The notes: generated by a model not told the origin, from the sequence alone. A DNA stretch of 64,000 nt from Parvibaculum sp. (GCF_019635935.1 NZ_JAHBYN010000001.1:1547501-1611500), one strand, 5' to 3'. Positions 29,837-38,756 are shown, numbered from the stretch's first letter. A program made the numbers and translations.

Positions 29837-31039
29837 ATGACACATCGCATCGTCCCGGCCGACCCTTTCACGATCCGAATTCCGGAAGCGGAGGTGCAGG
29901 ATCTGAAACGCCGCCTGCGCGCCACGCGCTTTCCGAACGAACCGCTCGGCAACGAAAGCTGGGAATACGGAACGAACCTCGCTTACATGGAGCGCCTCAT
30001 CGAATACTGGCGGGACGATTTCGACTGGCGCAAGGCGGAGGAGAACCTCAACCGCTTCCCGCAGTTCCTGGCGACGCTCACCGACGCCGACGACGAGGAT
30101 CACACGATCCACTTTCTCTACGAACGCGGCTCCGGCGACAACGCGATCCCGCTGATCCTGACGCATGGCTGGCCTTCGACCTTCCGCGAATTTCTGGATG
30201 TGGTCGGCCCCCTCGCCCATCCTGAAAAATACGGCCGCAAAGGTCCGTCTTTCGACGTCATCGTGCCGTCGCTGATTGGTTACGGCTTCTCCTCGCTGCC
30301 GAGAAAGCCGATCGGACCCGCCGCCATCGCCGATCTCTGGCACCGGCTGATGACCGAGGTACTCGGATACGACCGCTATGCGGCGCAGGCCGGCGACTGG
30401 GGCAGTTTCGTCACCTCGCGCCTTGCGCTCCAGCACGCCGACGCCTTGCTCGGCATACATCTCACCATGCTGCCGCTCCGCCCGTCGCTGAAACACGAAA
30501 GCCAGCCGCCGGTGAGCGAGGAAGAAGGTCACTGGATTGCCGGCATGCAGAAATGGTGGCGGCGCGAGGAAGGCTATCGCTCGATCCAGTCGACAAAGCC
30601 GATGGCGCTGGCCTTCGCCCTGACCGACAGCCCGGCCGGTCTGGCCGGCTGGCTCGCCGACAAATATTACCGCCTCGGCGACACCGACAAGCGAACGACG
30701 ATGGACGGCATGATCGCGCGCTTCCCCTTCGACGACATTCTGACCCAGTTTTCGATCTACTGGTTCACCGGCACGATCAATTCGGCCAACACGCTCTACA
30801 AAGCCGGACCCGCCGAGGGATCGGCACTGCTGAAACCGGGTGAAAAGGTGACAGTGCCGACCGCCTATTCCGAATATCCGATCGACGTCTTGCCGGACAC
30901 GCCGCGCTCCTGGGCCGAGCGCTCCTACAATATCGTTCGCTGGAGGATCATGAAAAAGAGCGGTCACTTCGCGGCGATGGAAGAGCCGGAGCTCTTCGCC
31001 GACGATGTGCGTGCGGCGTTCGCGGAAATGGGTCTCTGA
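29837..31039 (+). CDS. Epoxide hydrolase, EHN-domain alpha/beta hydrolase (second copy)
   Basis: A 400-aa paralogue of the preceding gene with the same layout: EHN domain, HGWPST oxyanion motif, nucleophile Asp187 (AGDWGS) and base His377 (SGHFAAME). The two proteins are clearly related but well diverged, so they probably differ in substrate and are not a recent duplication. The ATG is at 29837. Its stop abuts that of the PAS-like gene. Confidence 0.92.
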   Translation: MTHRIVPADPFTIRIPEAEVQDLKRRLRATRFPNEPLGNESWEYGTNLAYMERLIEYWRDDFDWRKAEENLNRFPQFLATLTDADDEDHTIHFLYERGSGDNAIPLILTHGWPSTFREFLDVVGPLAHPEKYGRKGPSFDVIVPSLIGYGFSSLPRKPIGPAAIADLWHRLMTEVLGYDRYAAQAGDWGSFVTSRLALQHADALLGIHLTMLPLRPSLKHESQPPVSEEEGHWIAGMQKWWRREEGYRSIQSTKPMALAFALTDSPAGLAGWLADKYYRLGDTDKRTTMDGMIARFPFDDILTQFSIYWFTGTINSANTLYKAGPAEGSALLKPGEKVTVPTAYSEYPIDVLPDTPRSWAERSYNIVRWRIMKKSGHFAAMEEPELFADDVRAAFAEMGL

Positions 31040-31570
31040 TCAGGCGAGGTCGGGAACGCCCGCGCCGAGATCGATCCACTGCGTATCTTCGTAAGCGAGG
31101 ATTTCGTAGGGCCCGTGCTCGTAGGAAACCGTCTCGATCGAACCGAAATAGCTGAGGATCATCCAGTGTCCGGAAAGGCTGTGGTACATCGGCAGCGTCA
31201 GCGCTTCCGCGCGCTCGACGAGATTCTCGCGGCGGACGCGCAACATGTTCCACCTGCCGCAGGGTGTCGATGTTTGGGCGTGAAGGAGCGAAAGGTAATG
31301 CGGCCGCGTTTCCGGCGCCACGAGGTCGAGCGCATTGCCGCCGGTCGGGTCGAACCCCATGGCACGGCAAACGGCGGTGCCCGCCAGCCGCTGCACAATG
31401 AGTTCGTCCGACACGATCTCGAGAATGGTGACGGCCGGCATCAGCGGTGCGATGGCCGCCGGACTGAAATCCTTCCGGTCCGGCGCAAATCCGGCCTTGG
31501 GCAGGTTGTCCCAATAGGAAAAAAACCGCCGCGCGCCGGCAGTGCGCAGAAATTCGGGAAATGCCAGCAT
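31040..31570 (-). CDS. PAS domain-containing protein (PAS_5-like)
   Basis: A 176-aa single-domain protein of the alphaproteobacterial PAS_5 type: FFSYWDNLPKAGFAPDRKDFSP, then RLAGTAVCRAMGFDPTGGNALDL and PMYHSLSGHWMILSYFGSIE. No output domain is present. The function is unknown; a small-ligand or redox sensing role is possible. The ATG at 31570 is chosen because GGAGG precedes it at an ideal distance. It is convergent with the second epoxide hydrolase. Confidence 0.8.
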   Translation of the reverse strand: MLAFPEFLRTAGARRFFSYWDNLPKAGFAPDRKDFSPAAIAPLMPAVTILEIVSDELIVQRLAGTAVCRAMGFDPTGGNALDLVAPETRPHYLSLLHAQTSTPCGRWNMLRVRRENLVERAEALTLPMYHSLSGHWMILSYFGSIETVSYEHGPYEILAYEDTQWIDLGAGVPDLA

Positions 31571-31676
31571 CGGCGCGCCTCCATCCGGCGAGACGGCCCC
31601 CACGGCCGTCGCCTGCCCATACGGGTGCAGTAGAGCCAGCAACCCGGAAAGATCGAATGAAGGTGGGATGTGAAAG

Positions 31677-32636
31677 TTAAGAAAGCCCTAACCGTCCCAT
31701 TGCGAGAAATTTTTCCCGCCTGACACGCCGGATCGAATCGGCATCGAGCTTTTCGAGGCCGCGCAGTTCCTCGGCAATGGCGTCGCCGGTCTCGCGGATC
31801 ATCTGGTTGCGTTCGCGATGCGCGCCACCCACCGGCTCCGGAAGCACCCGGTCAATAACGCCAAGCTCGTGAAGGTTCTGCGCCGTGATCTTCATCGCGG
31901 TCGCCGCCTCCTTCGCCTTGTCGGAGCTACGCCACAGGATCGACGAGGCGCCTTCGGGCGATATGACGCTGTAAACCGAGTGCTCGAGCATCAGCACGCG
32001 GTTGCCGCAGGCGATGCCGATGGCGCCACCCGACATGCCTTCGCCGATGATGACCGAGATCAAGGGCACACCGAGCGACAGGCACCGGTCGGTCGAACGC
32101 GCGATCGCCTCGGCAACGCTGCGCTCCTCGCTCTCCATGCCCGGATAGGCGCCCGACGTGTCGGCAAGCGTCACGACCGGAATGCCGAAGCGCTCGGCAA
32201 GCGTCATCAGCCGGATCGCCTTGCGATAGCCTTCCGGCCGCGCCATGCCGAAATTGTGCTTGATCCGCCCTTGCGTATCGGAACCTTTTTCGTGGCCGAT
32301 GAACATGACGGTGCGCCCGCGAAAGCGCCCCATGCCGCCGACGATGGCCGCGTCCTCGCCATAAAGCCTGTCGCCGGCAAGCGGCGTGAAGTCTTCGACG
32401 AGACGTTCGATGTAATCGAGAAAATGCGGTCGCGCCGGATGCCGCGCCACCTGCACCTTTTGCCAGGGCGTCAGCGACGTGTAGATGTCCTGCAGAAGCT
32501 GCGCGGCTTTCTGTTCGAGCTTCGTCACTTCGTCGGAAATGCTGACGGACGGATCGTCCTGCGCGAGGAGCTTCAGCTCCTGCACCTTGCCTTCCAGTTC
32601 GGCAATCGGTTTCTCGAAATCGAGGTAGGTGTGCAT
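31677..32636 (-). CDS. accA: Acetyl-CoA carboxylase carboxyltransferase subunit alpha
   Basis: A 319-aa carboxyltransferase alpha subunit, which with AccD transfers carboxyl from biotin to acetyl-CoA for fatty acid synthesis. It opens MHTYLDFEKPIAELEGKV. Family hallmarks include RPHFLDYIE, GHEKGSDTQGRIKHNFGM, DTSGAYPG and GEGMSGGAIGIA. The ATG at 32636 has GGAG upstream. A long unconserved in-frame leader above it is discarded. Confidence 0.97.
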   Translation of the reverse strand: MHTYLDFEKPIAELEGKVQELKLLAQDDPSVSISDEVTKLEQKAAQLLQDIYTSLTPWQKVQVARHPARPHFLDYIERLVEDFTPLAGDRLYGEDAAIVGGMGRFRGRTVMFIGHEKGSDTQGRIKHNFGMARPEGYRKAIRLMTLAERFGIPVVTLADTSGAYPGMESEERSVAEAIARSTDRCLSLGVPLISVIIGEGMSGGAIGIACGNRVLMLEHSVYSVISPEGASSILWRSSDKAKEAATAMKITAQNLHELGVIDRVLPEPVGGAHRERNQMIRETGDAIAEELRGLEKLDADSIRRVRREKFLAMGRLGLS

Positions 32637-32819
32637 CGCGCTCCGGCAACTCCCGCCCGTCCGCCAACCCGCCAAAGGCACCGCGGCGGACCCGGGCGCG
32701 GGCCCACTTTTTTGCAAGTGCGCGGCACACTGACCCGCCCCCGCGCCCTTGTCAACCGGCCCCTGTCTCCAGGGTAAACGGCGGAATCCTGCGGCTCTCG
32801 CGGCCGAGGCACACATGGC

Positions 32820-32846
32820 TGTCACAACACCGCCCGCCGCTTCGTC
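32820..32846 (+). promoter_or_regulatory. Predicted ECF41-type promoter
   Basis: TGTCACA at 32820-32826 and CGTC at 32843-32846 are separated by 16 bp. This matches the bipartite motif described for ECF41 sigma factors. It lies 37 bp before a three-gene operon whose last gene encodes an ECF41-type sigma factor, so autoregulation is the likely reading. Confidence 0.75.
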
Positions 32847-32882
32847 TTGAGGGGGAAGGTATGTTTTGAAGGGAGCCCGACC

Positions 32883-33305
32883 ATGACCACCCTTGCGGAT
32901 CGAAGTTCGATGATGCGCCTGCTGAAACCGGCCGCCCTTATCCTCTGGGGCGGGCTATGGCTCGGCAATGCGTTCTGGATGCTGGCCGACCCTGCCGGCT
33001 GGTATGCCGGCATCGACGGCGTCGCGAACACCGGCTCCTACAACCCGCATTTCGTCCGCGACATCGGCATGGCCTATCTGACGCTGGCGCTGCTCGCCTT
33101 TGCAGCGATCCGCTGGCCCGGCCATGCCGTGCCGCTTCTTGGCGCAGGCACGCTCTTCCTCGGGCTGCATGCCCTGCTGCACATCTGGGACATCGCGGCC
33201 GGCCGCCTGCCCGCCGAGCACGTCCTGATGGACATGCCGGGCGTCTTCCTCCCCGCATTCGTTGGCGCGTTCCTCACCTGGTGGTGCGCGCCGCATCGCA
33301 ACTGA
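32883..33305 (+). CDS. Four-helix integral membrane protein
   Basis: A 140-aa hydrophobic protein with about four predicted membrane spans (around 15-35, 60-80, 85-105 and 115-135). I do not recognise the family. The ATG at 32883 follows AAGGGAG. It is the first gene behind the ECF41-type promoter, 22 bp upstream of the AhpD-like gene. That suggests it belongs to the sigma factor's own regulon. A DoxX-like role is possible but not shown by sequence. Confidence 0.75.
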   Translation: MTTLADRSSMMRLLKPAALILWGGLWLGNAFWMLADPAGWYAGIDGVANTGSYNPHFVRDIGMAYLTLALLAFAAIRWPGHAVPLLGAGTLFLGLHALLHIWDIAAGRLPAEHVLMDMPGVFLPAFVGAFLTWWCAPHRN

Positions 33306-33327
33306 CCCTCGCGCAAAGGAGACAATC

Positions 33328-33879
33328 ATGTTCGGATTTCTTGCACGCCGCCTCATCGACACGCAGGAGCGGTTCACCGGTTCGAGCGCGGACTATGCGC
33401 GCGACCTCCATGCCGGCTCGCCCGCCGCCTTCTGGCGCTTCACGATTGCGATGATGGCGTCCCGCTATGTGAAGACATTGCCGCCGGAGGTTTACTGCGT
33501 CGCGGGCTTCGGCGCCCTGCGCGCCGAGGATTGCGGGCCTTGCGTCCAGATCGGCGTCAATCTCGCACTTGCGCAAGGTATCTCACCTGCCGTCGTGCGC
33601 GCCGCAGCAACGGGCGATACCGCGTCGCTCAGCGAAGAAAACCGGCTGGCCTTTGAATTTGCCCATGCGGTCGCGACACGCGCCTTTCGCGCCGAAGAGC
33701 TGCGTCCCATGATCGAAAGAAACTGGGGCAAGGCCGGTCTTGCCGAACTGGCGCTGGAGATTGCAAGTGTGCGGAACTATCCGGCAATGAAGCGTGCTTT
33801 GGGCTATGGTCAGTCCTGCCAGCGCGTCGTCATCGAGGGCGAGGTCGCCGATGCGCGGCCGAAGGAGGCAGCGGCATGA
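33328..33879 (+). CDS. Carboxymuconolactone decarboxylase / AhpD-like protein
   Basis: A 183-aa AhpD-fold protein. The CxxC motif is Cys69-Gly-Pro-Cys72. The histidine that usually sits four residues after the second cysteine of AhpD is replaced by Gly76, so a classical peroxidase relay is doubtful. The ATG at 33328 has AAAGGAG at ideal spacing. It overlaps the sigma factor gene by 4 bp. Genes of this family are among the standard partners of ECF41 sigma factors. Confidence 0.85.
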   Translation: MFGFLARRLIDTQERFTGSSADYARDLHAGSPAAFWRFTIAMMASRYVKTLPPEVYCVAGFGALRAEDCGPCVQIGVNLALAQGISPAVVRAAATGDTASLSEENRLAFEFAHAVATRAFRAEELRPMIERNWGKAGLAELALEIASVRNYPAMKRALGYGQSCQRVVIEGEVADARPKEAAA

Positions 33880-34763
33880 CGGCTACGGCGAAACCAGCCG
33901 AAAACGACGCGATATTTGAACGGCACCGCGCCCGCGCCTTCTCGGTCGCTTACCGCATTGTCGGCTCGGTCAGCGACGCCGAGGATGTGGTGCAGGAAGC
34001 CTGGCTGCGCTGGCGCCGCATCGACCCCGCGACGATCCGAAATCCCGAAGCATGGCTCGTGACGACCACGGCGCGGCTTGGCATCGATACCCTGCGCGCC
34101 GCCCGCGCGCGCCGCGAGACCTATGTCGGGCCCTGGCTGCCGGAGCCGATGGTCGAAGCCGATGCCGAACCGACGCCGGAAGACCGTCTTGCGCTAGCCG
34201 ACGACGTGTCGATGGCGCTTCTGCATGTGCTGGAGCGTCTTGCGCCGGAGGAGCGTGCCGCCTTCCTGCTGCATGACGCGTTCGACTACGACTATGGCGA
34301 ACTGGCAGCGCTGCTCGGCAAGTCGGAAGCGGCGTGCCGTCAGACGGTCAGCCGCGCCCGCCGCCGCGTCCATGACGAGCATGCGCGCTTCGACACCAGC
34401 GCGCGCGAACATGCGCGCCTCGCCGCCGCTTTCGGCAATGCCATCGCCACCGCCAATCCGCAGGCATTGATCGAATGTCTGAGCAAGGATGTCGTCTTCT
34501 ATTCGGATGGCGGCGGCAAGGCGATCGCGGCGCTCAATCCGATCTATGGTGCAGACAATGTCGGCCGGTTTTTCTCCGGAATCGCGAAAAAGGCGCAGGG
34601 CGTATTTGAACCCCGCCCGGTCACGGTCAACGGCCGGCCGGGATTGCTGCTTGTGAAAGACGAAAAGCTGGAAACGGTCCTGGCCTTCGCCGTCGCCGAT
34701 GGCCGTATCGCGGCAATCTATGCAATGCGCAACCCGGACAAGCTGACGCGGGTCAGGCTCTAG
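33876..34763 (+). CDS. ECF41-type RNA polymerase sigma factor (SigJ-like)
   Basis: A 295-aa extracytoplasmic-function sigma factor. Region 2 (SVAYRIVGSVSDAEDVVQEAWLRW) and region 4 (YGELAALLGKSEAACRQTVSRARRR) are followed by a SnoaL-like C-terminal domain of about 110 residues. That domain carries the ECF41 signatures DGGGK and NPDKL. In this group the C-terminal domain regulates activity in place of an anti-sigma factor. Together with the upstream promoter and the AhpD-like partner the assignment is strong. Confidence 0.93.
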   Translation: MTATAKPAENDAIFERHRARAFSVAYRIVGSVSDAEDVVQEAWLRWRRIDPATIRNPEAWLVTTTARLGIDTLRAARARRETYVGPWLPEPMVEADAEPTPEDRLALADDVSMALLHVLERLAPEERAAFLLHDAFDYDYGELAALLGKSEAACRQTVSRARRRVHDEHARFDTSAREHARLAAAFGNAIATANPQALIECLSKDVVFYSDGGGKAIAALNPIYGADNVGRFFSGIAKKAQGVFEPRPVTVNGRPGLLLVKDEKLETVLAFAVADGRIAAIYAMRNPDKLTRVRL

Positions 34764-34772
34764 CGCGAAACG

Positions 34773-35732
34773 TCAGGACAACTTGCCCTTCTTCGCCAGC
34801 GGATGATGCGTTTCCACCAGGTCTTTCAACCGCTCATCCAGCACATGCGTATAGATCTGCGTTGTCGAAATATCGGCATGGCCGAGCATTTGCTGCACGG
34901 CGCGCAGATCGGCTCCGTTCGCGAGCAGGTGGCTGGCGAAGGCATGACGCAGCGTATGCGGCGAGACGCGCGATGGATCGAGCCCGGCGGCAATCGAAAG
35001 GTCTTTCAGCAATTGTGCGAATCGGTGCCGAGTGAGATGTCCCTGCCGCCCGCGCGAGGGAAAAAGCCAGGGCGAAGTCTTGTCGCCGAGCCGCTGCGTG
35101 CGCAACGGCAAATAGGTGTCGATGGCGAGTCGCGCGGTTTCCGACAGCGGCACCAGCCGCTCGCGTCCACCCTTGCCGCTGACCGACAGAAACCGCTCGT
35201 CGCCGCGAACCGCCGAGAGCGGCAACCCGACGAGCTCCGACACACGCAGACCTGTGGCGTAGAGAACTTCCATCAGGCAAACGAGGCGCGCGCGCTTGTA
35301 GGCGAGCACCGCCTCTTCCTGCGTCCGTCCGTCCGCCGCCAGCCGTGACGCGGCCAGCAGCCCGTCCACTTCCTCGACGGTGAGTGTTTTGGGCAAGGGC
35401 CGCGCACGCCGCGGTCCTTCGATCGAACCGCAGGGATCGTCCTTGCGCACACCGTCGGCAAAGAGAAATCCGTGAAACTGGCGAATCGCGGAAAGCCGCC
35501 GCGCTGCCGTCGACGCCGACAGACCTTGCGCGGCAATGTATTCCAGATAGTCGCGGATATCCCTGGCCGTCGCCTCGATCTGCGATTTTCCACGTGTCGC
35601 GAGGAAGGCTGAAAAATCCCTCAGATCTCGTTCGTAAGCGTCGAGCGTATTGCGCGCAGCGCCGCGCTCGGCACTCAGCATTTCGAGAAAGGCTTCGAGA
35701 TGAAGCCCGCGCTCCACGGATACTTTCGACAT
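34773..35732 (-). CDS. xerD: Tyrosine recombinase XerD
   Basis: A 319-aa site-specific recombinase that resolves chromosome dimers at dif with XerC. The N-terminal SAM-like core-binding domain (about 8-95) precedes the catalytic domain. Visible catalytic residues are Arg in ATGLRVSEL, His-x-x-Arg in HTLRHAFAS, His in LGHADIS, and Tyr in TTQIYTHV. The ATG at 35732 with GGTGATTGGA upstream is preferred over the GTG three codons earlier. Gene context is housekeeping, not a phage island. Confidence 0.93.
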   Translation of the reverse strand: MSKVSVERGLHLEAFLEMLSAERGAARNTLDAYERDLRDFSAFLATRGKSQIEATARDIRDYLEYIAAQGLSASTAARRLSAIRQFHGFLFADGVRKDDPCGSIEGPRRARPLPKTLTVEEVDGLLAASRLAADGRTQEEAVLAYKRARLVCLMEVLYATGLRVSELVGLPLSAVRGDERFLSVSGKGGRERLVPLSETARLAIDTYLPLRTQRLGDKTSPWLFPSRGRQGHLTRHRFAQLLKDLSIAAGLDPSRVSPHTLRHAFASHLLANGADLRAVQQMLGHADISTTQIYTHVLDERLKDLVETHHPLAKKGKLS

Positions 35733-35751
35733 TCCAATCACCCGATGTTAC

Positions 35752-37704
35752 TCAACCACGTCCGGCAAAGCTGCGCGCCAGAAGCGCTTCGAGAGCGAGT
35801 CGCCGGGCCTCGCTTTCGAGATCGACCGCCTTGAGGCTGGCCGTCGCCTGCGCCGCCGCTCGGGGATGTGCCGCACCGGGCCCACCCAGACCCAGTACGT
35901 CGAGCGTCAGCAAAACCGTTTCGCCGATGGCCTTCTTGTGGCCCGCCATCTGCAATTGACCGAGCAGCGCCTCGGAAGGTGCGTCACCCGGCAGCGCATT
36001 GCGTGCGTCGAGCAGTGCTTCCCACACGGCGGGCGTCGGCGAGAGACCGAGCGCATCGAGCAGCATCGCCTCGCAGGCCGCGAAGATCTGCGCCCTGCGC
36101 TCGCCCGAGCGAAGATCGGCAATGATCTCGGCCGACACGCCCTCGCTGTCGAACGCTGCCAATGCGCCGCCCGAAATCCGCATCAACGCCGCAAGCTCGC
36201 GGCCGTCACGCCCGAGCCCCGGCGCCGCGTTCATCACCGACAACCACTCCGCCGCCTTGCTGCGTTCGCCGATCGCAAGAAAGGCGCGCGTCGCGGCCGG
36301 CGCCATCGGGCGCAATGCGTCGGACGGCGTCATGCCAGCAAGCTCATCATACAGCGCCTCGACCGTCGGATAATAGAGCCCGGCCGTCTCGCCCGTCGCA
36401 AAAGCAAGTTTGAAGAGCCTGATGCGGTCGTCGGCGGCGACCGCCGCACCGATCGCCTGATGGATCATGGCGCGCCGCATCGGCGAAGCTTCGGGAATGT
36501 CGGATGTCAGCAGGCCCGCCATCTGCTCGTCGGTAAAGCGCGGCATCTTGTAGTAGGTCGCAAGCTCGCGGCCATCGATCAGGTCGTAACGCGCTGCGCG
36601 CTCGGCCACTGCCAGCCGCACCTCGTCCTTCAATTCGCCGTCGCGCAGAAGGCCCGGCAGCAATGCGGGCTCGGCGATCTCGGCGACATTGTCGGGCAGG
36701 TCGCGCCCGGCAAGCCGGTAGAAAGCAGCATCGATAATGCTGAGCGTGTTCGGCTCCGGCGCGCGCAGCGTGATGCCCGCGGCAGCCTGACCGGCCAGCG
36801 AGAAGAACAGGGCATCGTTGAGCCCTTCCTCGCGCGCAAGATCGAGCGTCAGATTGGCGATCTCGGGATTGCCCGCAACGATCTGGCAATAGGCACTGAG
36901 CTTGACGGCGAAAGCCGCCATGTCGTTTCGCTCCGGATCGTTGCCAGGCGGAATATCGGCAAGTGCTGCGCAAGCGCGGTTGTCGTCGCCCGCCGCCAGC
37001 GCGGCACGCGCCAGTTCGACCGCAACCTGCGGCGCGCGGGCAGCGCCGCCCGCCATTGCCAGTTGCAGCGCTTCATCGGCACGGCCCGCCGCCAGCAGCC
37101 TGTTGAGGCGCGCAGCCAGCAATGGAACGCCACGGCCGGCCCCTTCCGGCGGCCGGGCGCCGGTCAGCAACAAACGCTGCGCGAGATCGTTCATGACCGG
37201 TGAGCCGGTCGCGACCGGCATCCGGACAAGATAGGTTTCGATGTCGGCGCGCGAAGCGCCCTGCCACATGGTGGGACCGAAGCCGCCATCCCGCAGGCCG
37301 ACAAGCCCGACGCTGGACGTATCGACGCCAGACAGCGTACCGATCTCGATATCCGAACGTTCGCCGCCCGGAACGGCGCTCAGCACGCGGACAGCGGGCT
37401 CGCTGGATTGACGGCCGGTTGGAAATAGCTGCGAAGGCACGGCGGGCGAAACGGCCTGCATATCCGGCGACGACAGACCGGAAGCCGGCGTGGTGGCCCC
37501 ATAGCCCGGCGGCACGATGCTCCGCGGTCCATCCGCCTGGCCGCTCCCCGCGGGCAATGCCGGCGCATGAACGGGTTCCATGCCGGCTGGCGCCTGCAGG
37601 ACGTTCATTTCCTGGGCGAAGCCGGGCACCGCCGGCATACCGACGGAGACAAGGAGCGCGAGGCAGGCGGCGCGGCGCCCGCGCCTAGCGCGGAAACCGA
37701 CCAT
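35752..37704 (-). CDS. Secreted helical-repeat protein of unknown function
   Basis: A 650-aa protein with a signal peptide (cleavage near PGFAQ, residue 31), a Pro/Ser-rich segment to about 100, then a long alpha-helical region of TPR/solenoid character rich in Ala and Leu. No catalytic motif is visible. It lies directly upstream of xerD in the same direction and behind a 47-aa membrane peptide whose gene it overlaps. The conserved position near xerD-aroK suggests an envelope scaffold; this is inference. Confidence 0.8.
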   Translation of the reverse strand: MVGFRARRGRRAACLALLVSVGMPAVPGFAQEMNVLQAPAGMEPVHAPALPAGSGQADGPRSIVPPGYGATTPASGLSSPDMQAVSPAVPSQLFPTGRQSSEPAVRVLSAVPGGERSDIEIGTLSGVDTSSVGLVGLRDGGFGPTMWQGASRADIETYLVRMPVATGSPVMNDLAQRLLLTGARPPEGAGRGVPLLAARLNRLLAAGRADEALQLAMAGGAARAPQVAVELARAALAAGDDNRACAALADIPPGNDPERNDMAAFAVKLSAYCQIVAGNPEIANLTLDLAREEGLNDALFFSLAGQAAAGITLRAPEPNTLSIIDAAFYRLAGRDLPDNVAEIAEPALLPGLLRDGELKDEVRLAVAERAARYDLIDGRELATYYKMPRFTDEQMAGLLTSDIPEASPMRRAMIHQAIGAAVAADDRIRLFKLAFATGETAGLYYPTVEALYDELAGMTPSDALRPMAPAATRAFLAIGERSKAAEWLSVMNAAPGLGRDGRELAALMRISGGALAAFDSEGVSAEIIADLRSGERRAQIFAACEAMLLDALGLSPTPAVWEALLDARNALPGDAPSEALLGQLQMAGHKKAIGETVLLTLDVLGLGGPGAAHPRAAAQATASLKAVDLESEARRLALEALLARSFAGRG

Positions 37705-37828
37705 CGGGGAGAACCTTCTCCACAGTCTGAACCTCGGGCGCAACCGCCCGATCGAGATAAAGGGGCCCGCCGGCGAAAACCGCCGCGACGAGGGCAATGG
37801 CGACAAGGAGGCCGGTCACACGGCTCAT
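37685..37828 (-). CDS. 47-aa single-span membrane peptide
   Basis: A short gene encoding a peptide with a membrane helix at about residues 5-24 (VTGLLVAIALVAAVFAGG) and a short hydrophilic tail PEVQTVEKVLPDGRFPR. The ATG at 37828 has GGAGAAGGAAG upstream. Its last 20 bp overlap the start of the 650-aa secreted protein gene, so the two are probably translationally coupled. No known family. Confidence 0.6.
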   Translation of the reverse strand: MSRVTGLLVAIALVAAVFAGGPLYLDRAVAPEVQTVEKVLPDGRFPR

Positions 37829-38147
37829 CTCTTCTTCCTTCTCCGGGGGCCGCGGGCGGCCTTCGGTTTCATGCCGCCATAACGGGGAAAAGCCTTAGGC
37901 CCCGCTTGCGGCGAAAATGGGGCGCGGCGAGGCTCCGCCATGCCTTATCTACTGCCCCGCCCTTGCTGGAACCGTGCTAACAATCCGCTAGGATGGCGGC
38001 TTTCGCCGCTTCGTGGATGCCCGGTTCGGGCGGAGAACGGGCCGGACAATAGAACAGCAAGGTTAAGGCGGCTATATCGGGCAGGCGGGGCGTGCCCATA
38101 TTGAATGCGATCCCCCTATCGGGCGCGGTCGCCTGTCGGACAGGAAA
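37829..38147. other. 319-bp divergent intergenic region
   Basis: It lies between the 47-aa peptide gene (minus) and aroK (plus) and must hold promoters for both. I see no convincing -35/-10 pair and no gene. The stretch near 37850-37960 is strongly GC-rich. Confidence 0.4.
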
Positions 38148-38756
38148 ATGGCTGGGAACGAACAACGCAGAACGGCGGAAACGGGCATGGACGAGGTCCT
38201 TGCGCCGGTACCGTCCGATGAGCGGTCAATCGTGCTGGTCGGGTTGATGGGGGCCGGCAAGACGACCGTCGGCCGCCGCCTCGCCCGCCGTCTCGACCTC
38301 GATTTCGTCGACGCCGACGCCGAAATCGAACAGGCGGCCGGCGAAACCGTACCCGAGATTTTCGCCCGCCACGGCGAGGCCGCCTTCCGTGCCGGCGAAC
38401 GCCGCGTCATCTCCCGGCTGCTGGCCGGACCGCCGCATGTGCTGGCGACCGGCGGCGGCGCCTTCATGGACCCTGTGACCCGCGCCAACATCGCGGCGCG
38501 CGGCATTTCGATCTGGCTGAAAGCCGATCTCGACGTGCTGATGAAGCGCGTCGCCAAGCGCGGGGACCGTCCGCTGCTGCAGAACGGCGACCCGCGCAGC
38601 ACGATGAAACGCCTGATCGACGAGCGCTACCCGGTCTATGCGGAAGCCGACATCGCCATCGACAGCATCGAAGGCCCGCATGAGGCGGTTGTCGAAACCA
38701 TCATCGGCAAGCTGAACGAATTCCGGGCGCGGAGCGGCGGAGACGGCAATGAGTGA
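38148..38756 (+). CDS. aroK: Shikimate kinase
   Basis: A 202-aa kinase that phosphorylates shikimate at O3 in aromatic amino acid synthesis. Walker A is GLMGAGKT at 32-39, the shikimate-binding DADAEIEQ follows, and TGGGAFMDP and KRGDRPLL match the family. The ATG at 38148 follows AGGAAA; ATG 38187 is a shorter alternative. It overlaps aroB by 8 bp, the usual coupled arrangement. Confidence 0.96.
   Translation: MAGNEQRRTAETGMDEVLAPVPSDERSIVLVGLMGAGKTTVGRRLARRLDLDFVDADAEIEQAAGETVPEIFARHGEAAFRAGERRVISRLLAGPPHVLATGGGAFMDPVTRANIAARGISIWLKADLDVLMKRVAKRGDRPLLQNGDPRSTMKRLIDERYPVYAEADIAIDSIEGPHEAVVETIIGKLNEFRARSGGDGNE

Noticed and set aside
34773..35732. XerD as a phage or island integrase
   Set aside because: Neighbours are housekeeping genes, there is no tRNA or direct-repeat pair, and the length and motifs fit chromosomal XerD.
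37829..37872. 15-codon basic leader peptide overlapping the start of the 47-aa gene
   Set aside because: The frame (MKPKAARGPRRRKKR) has no convincing ribosome site and could easily arise by chance in this GC-rich stretch.
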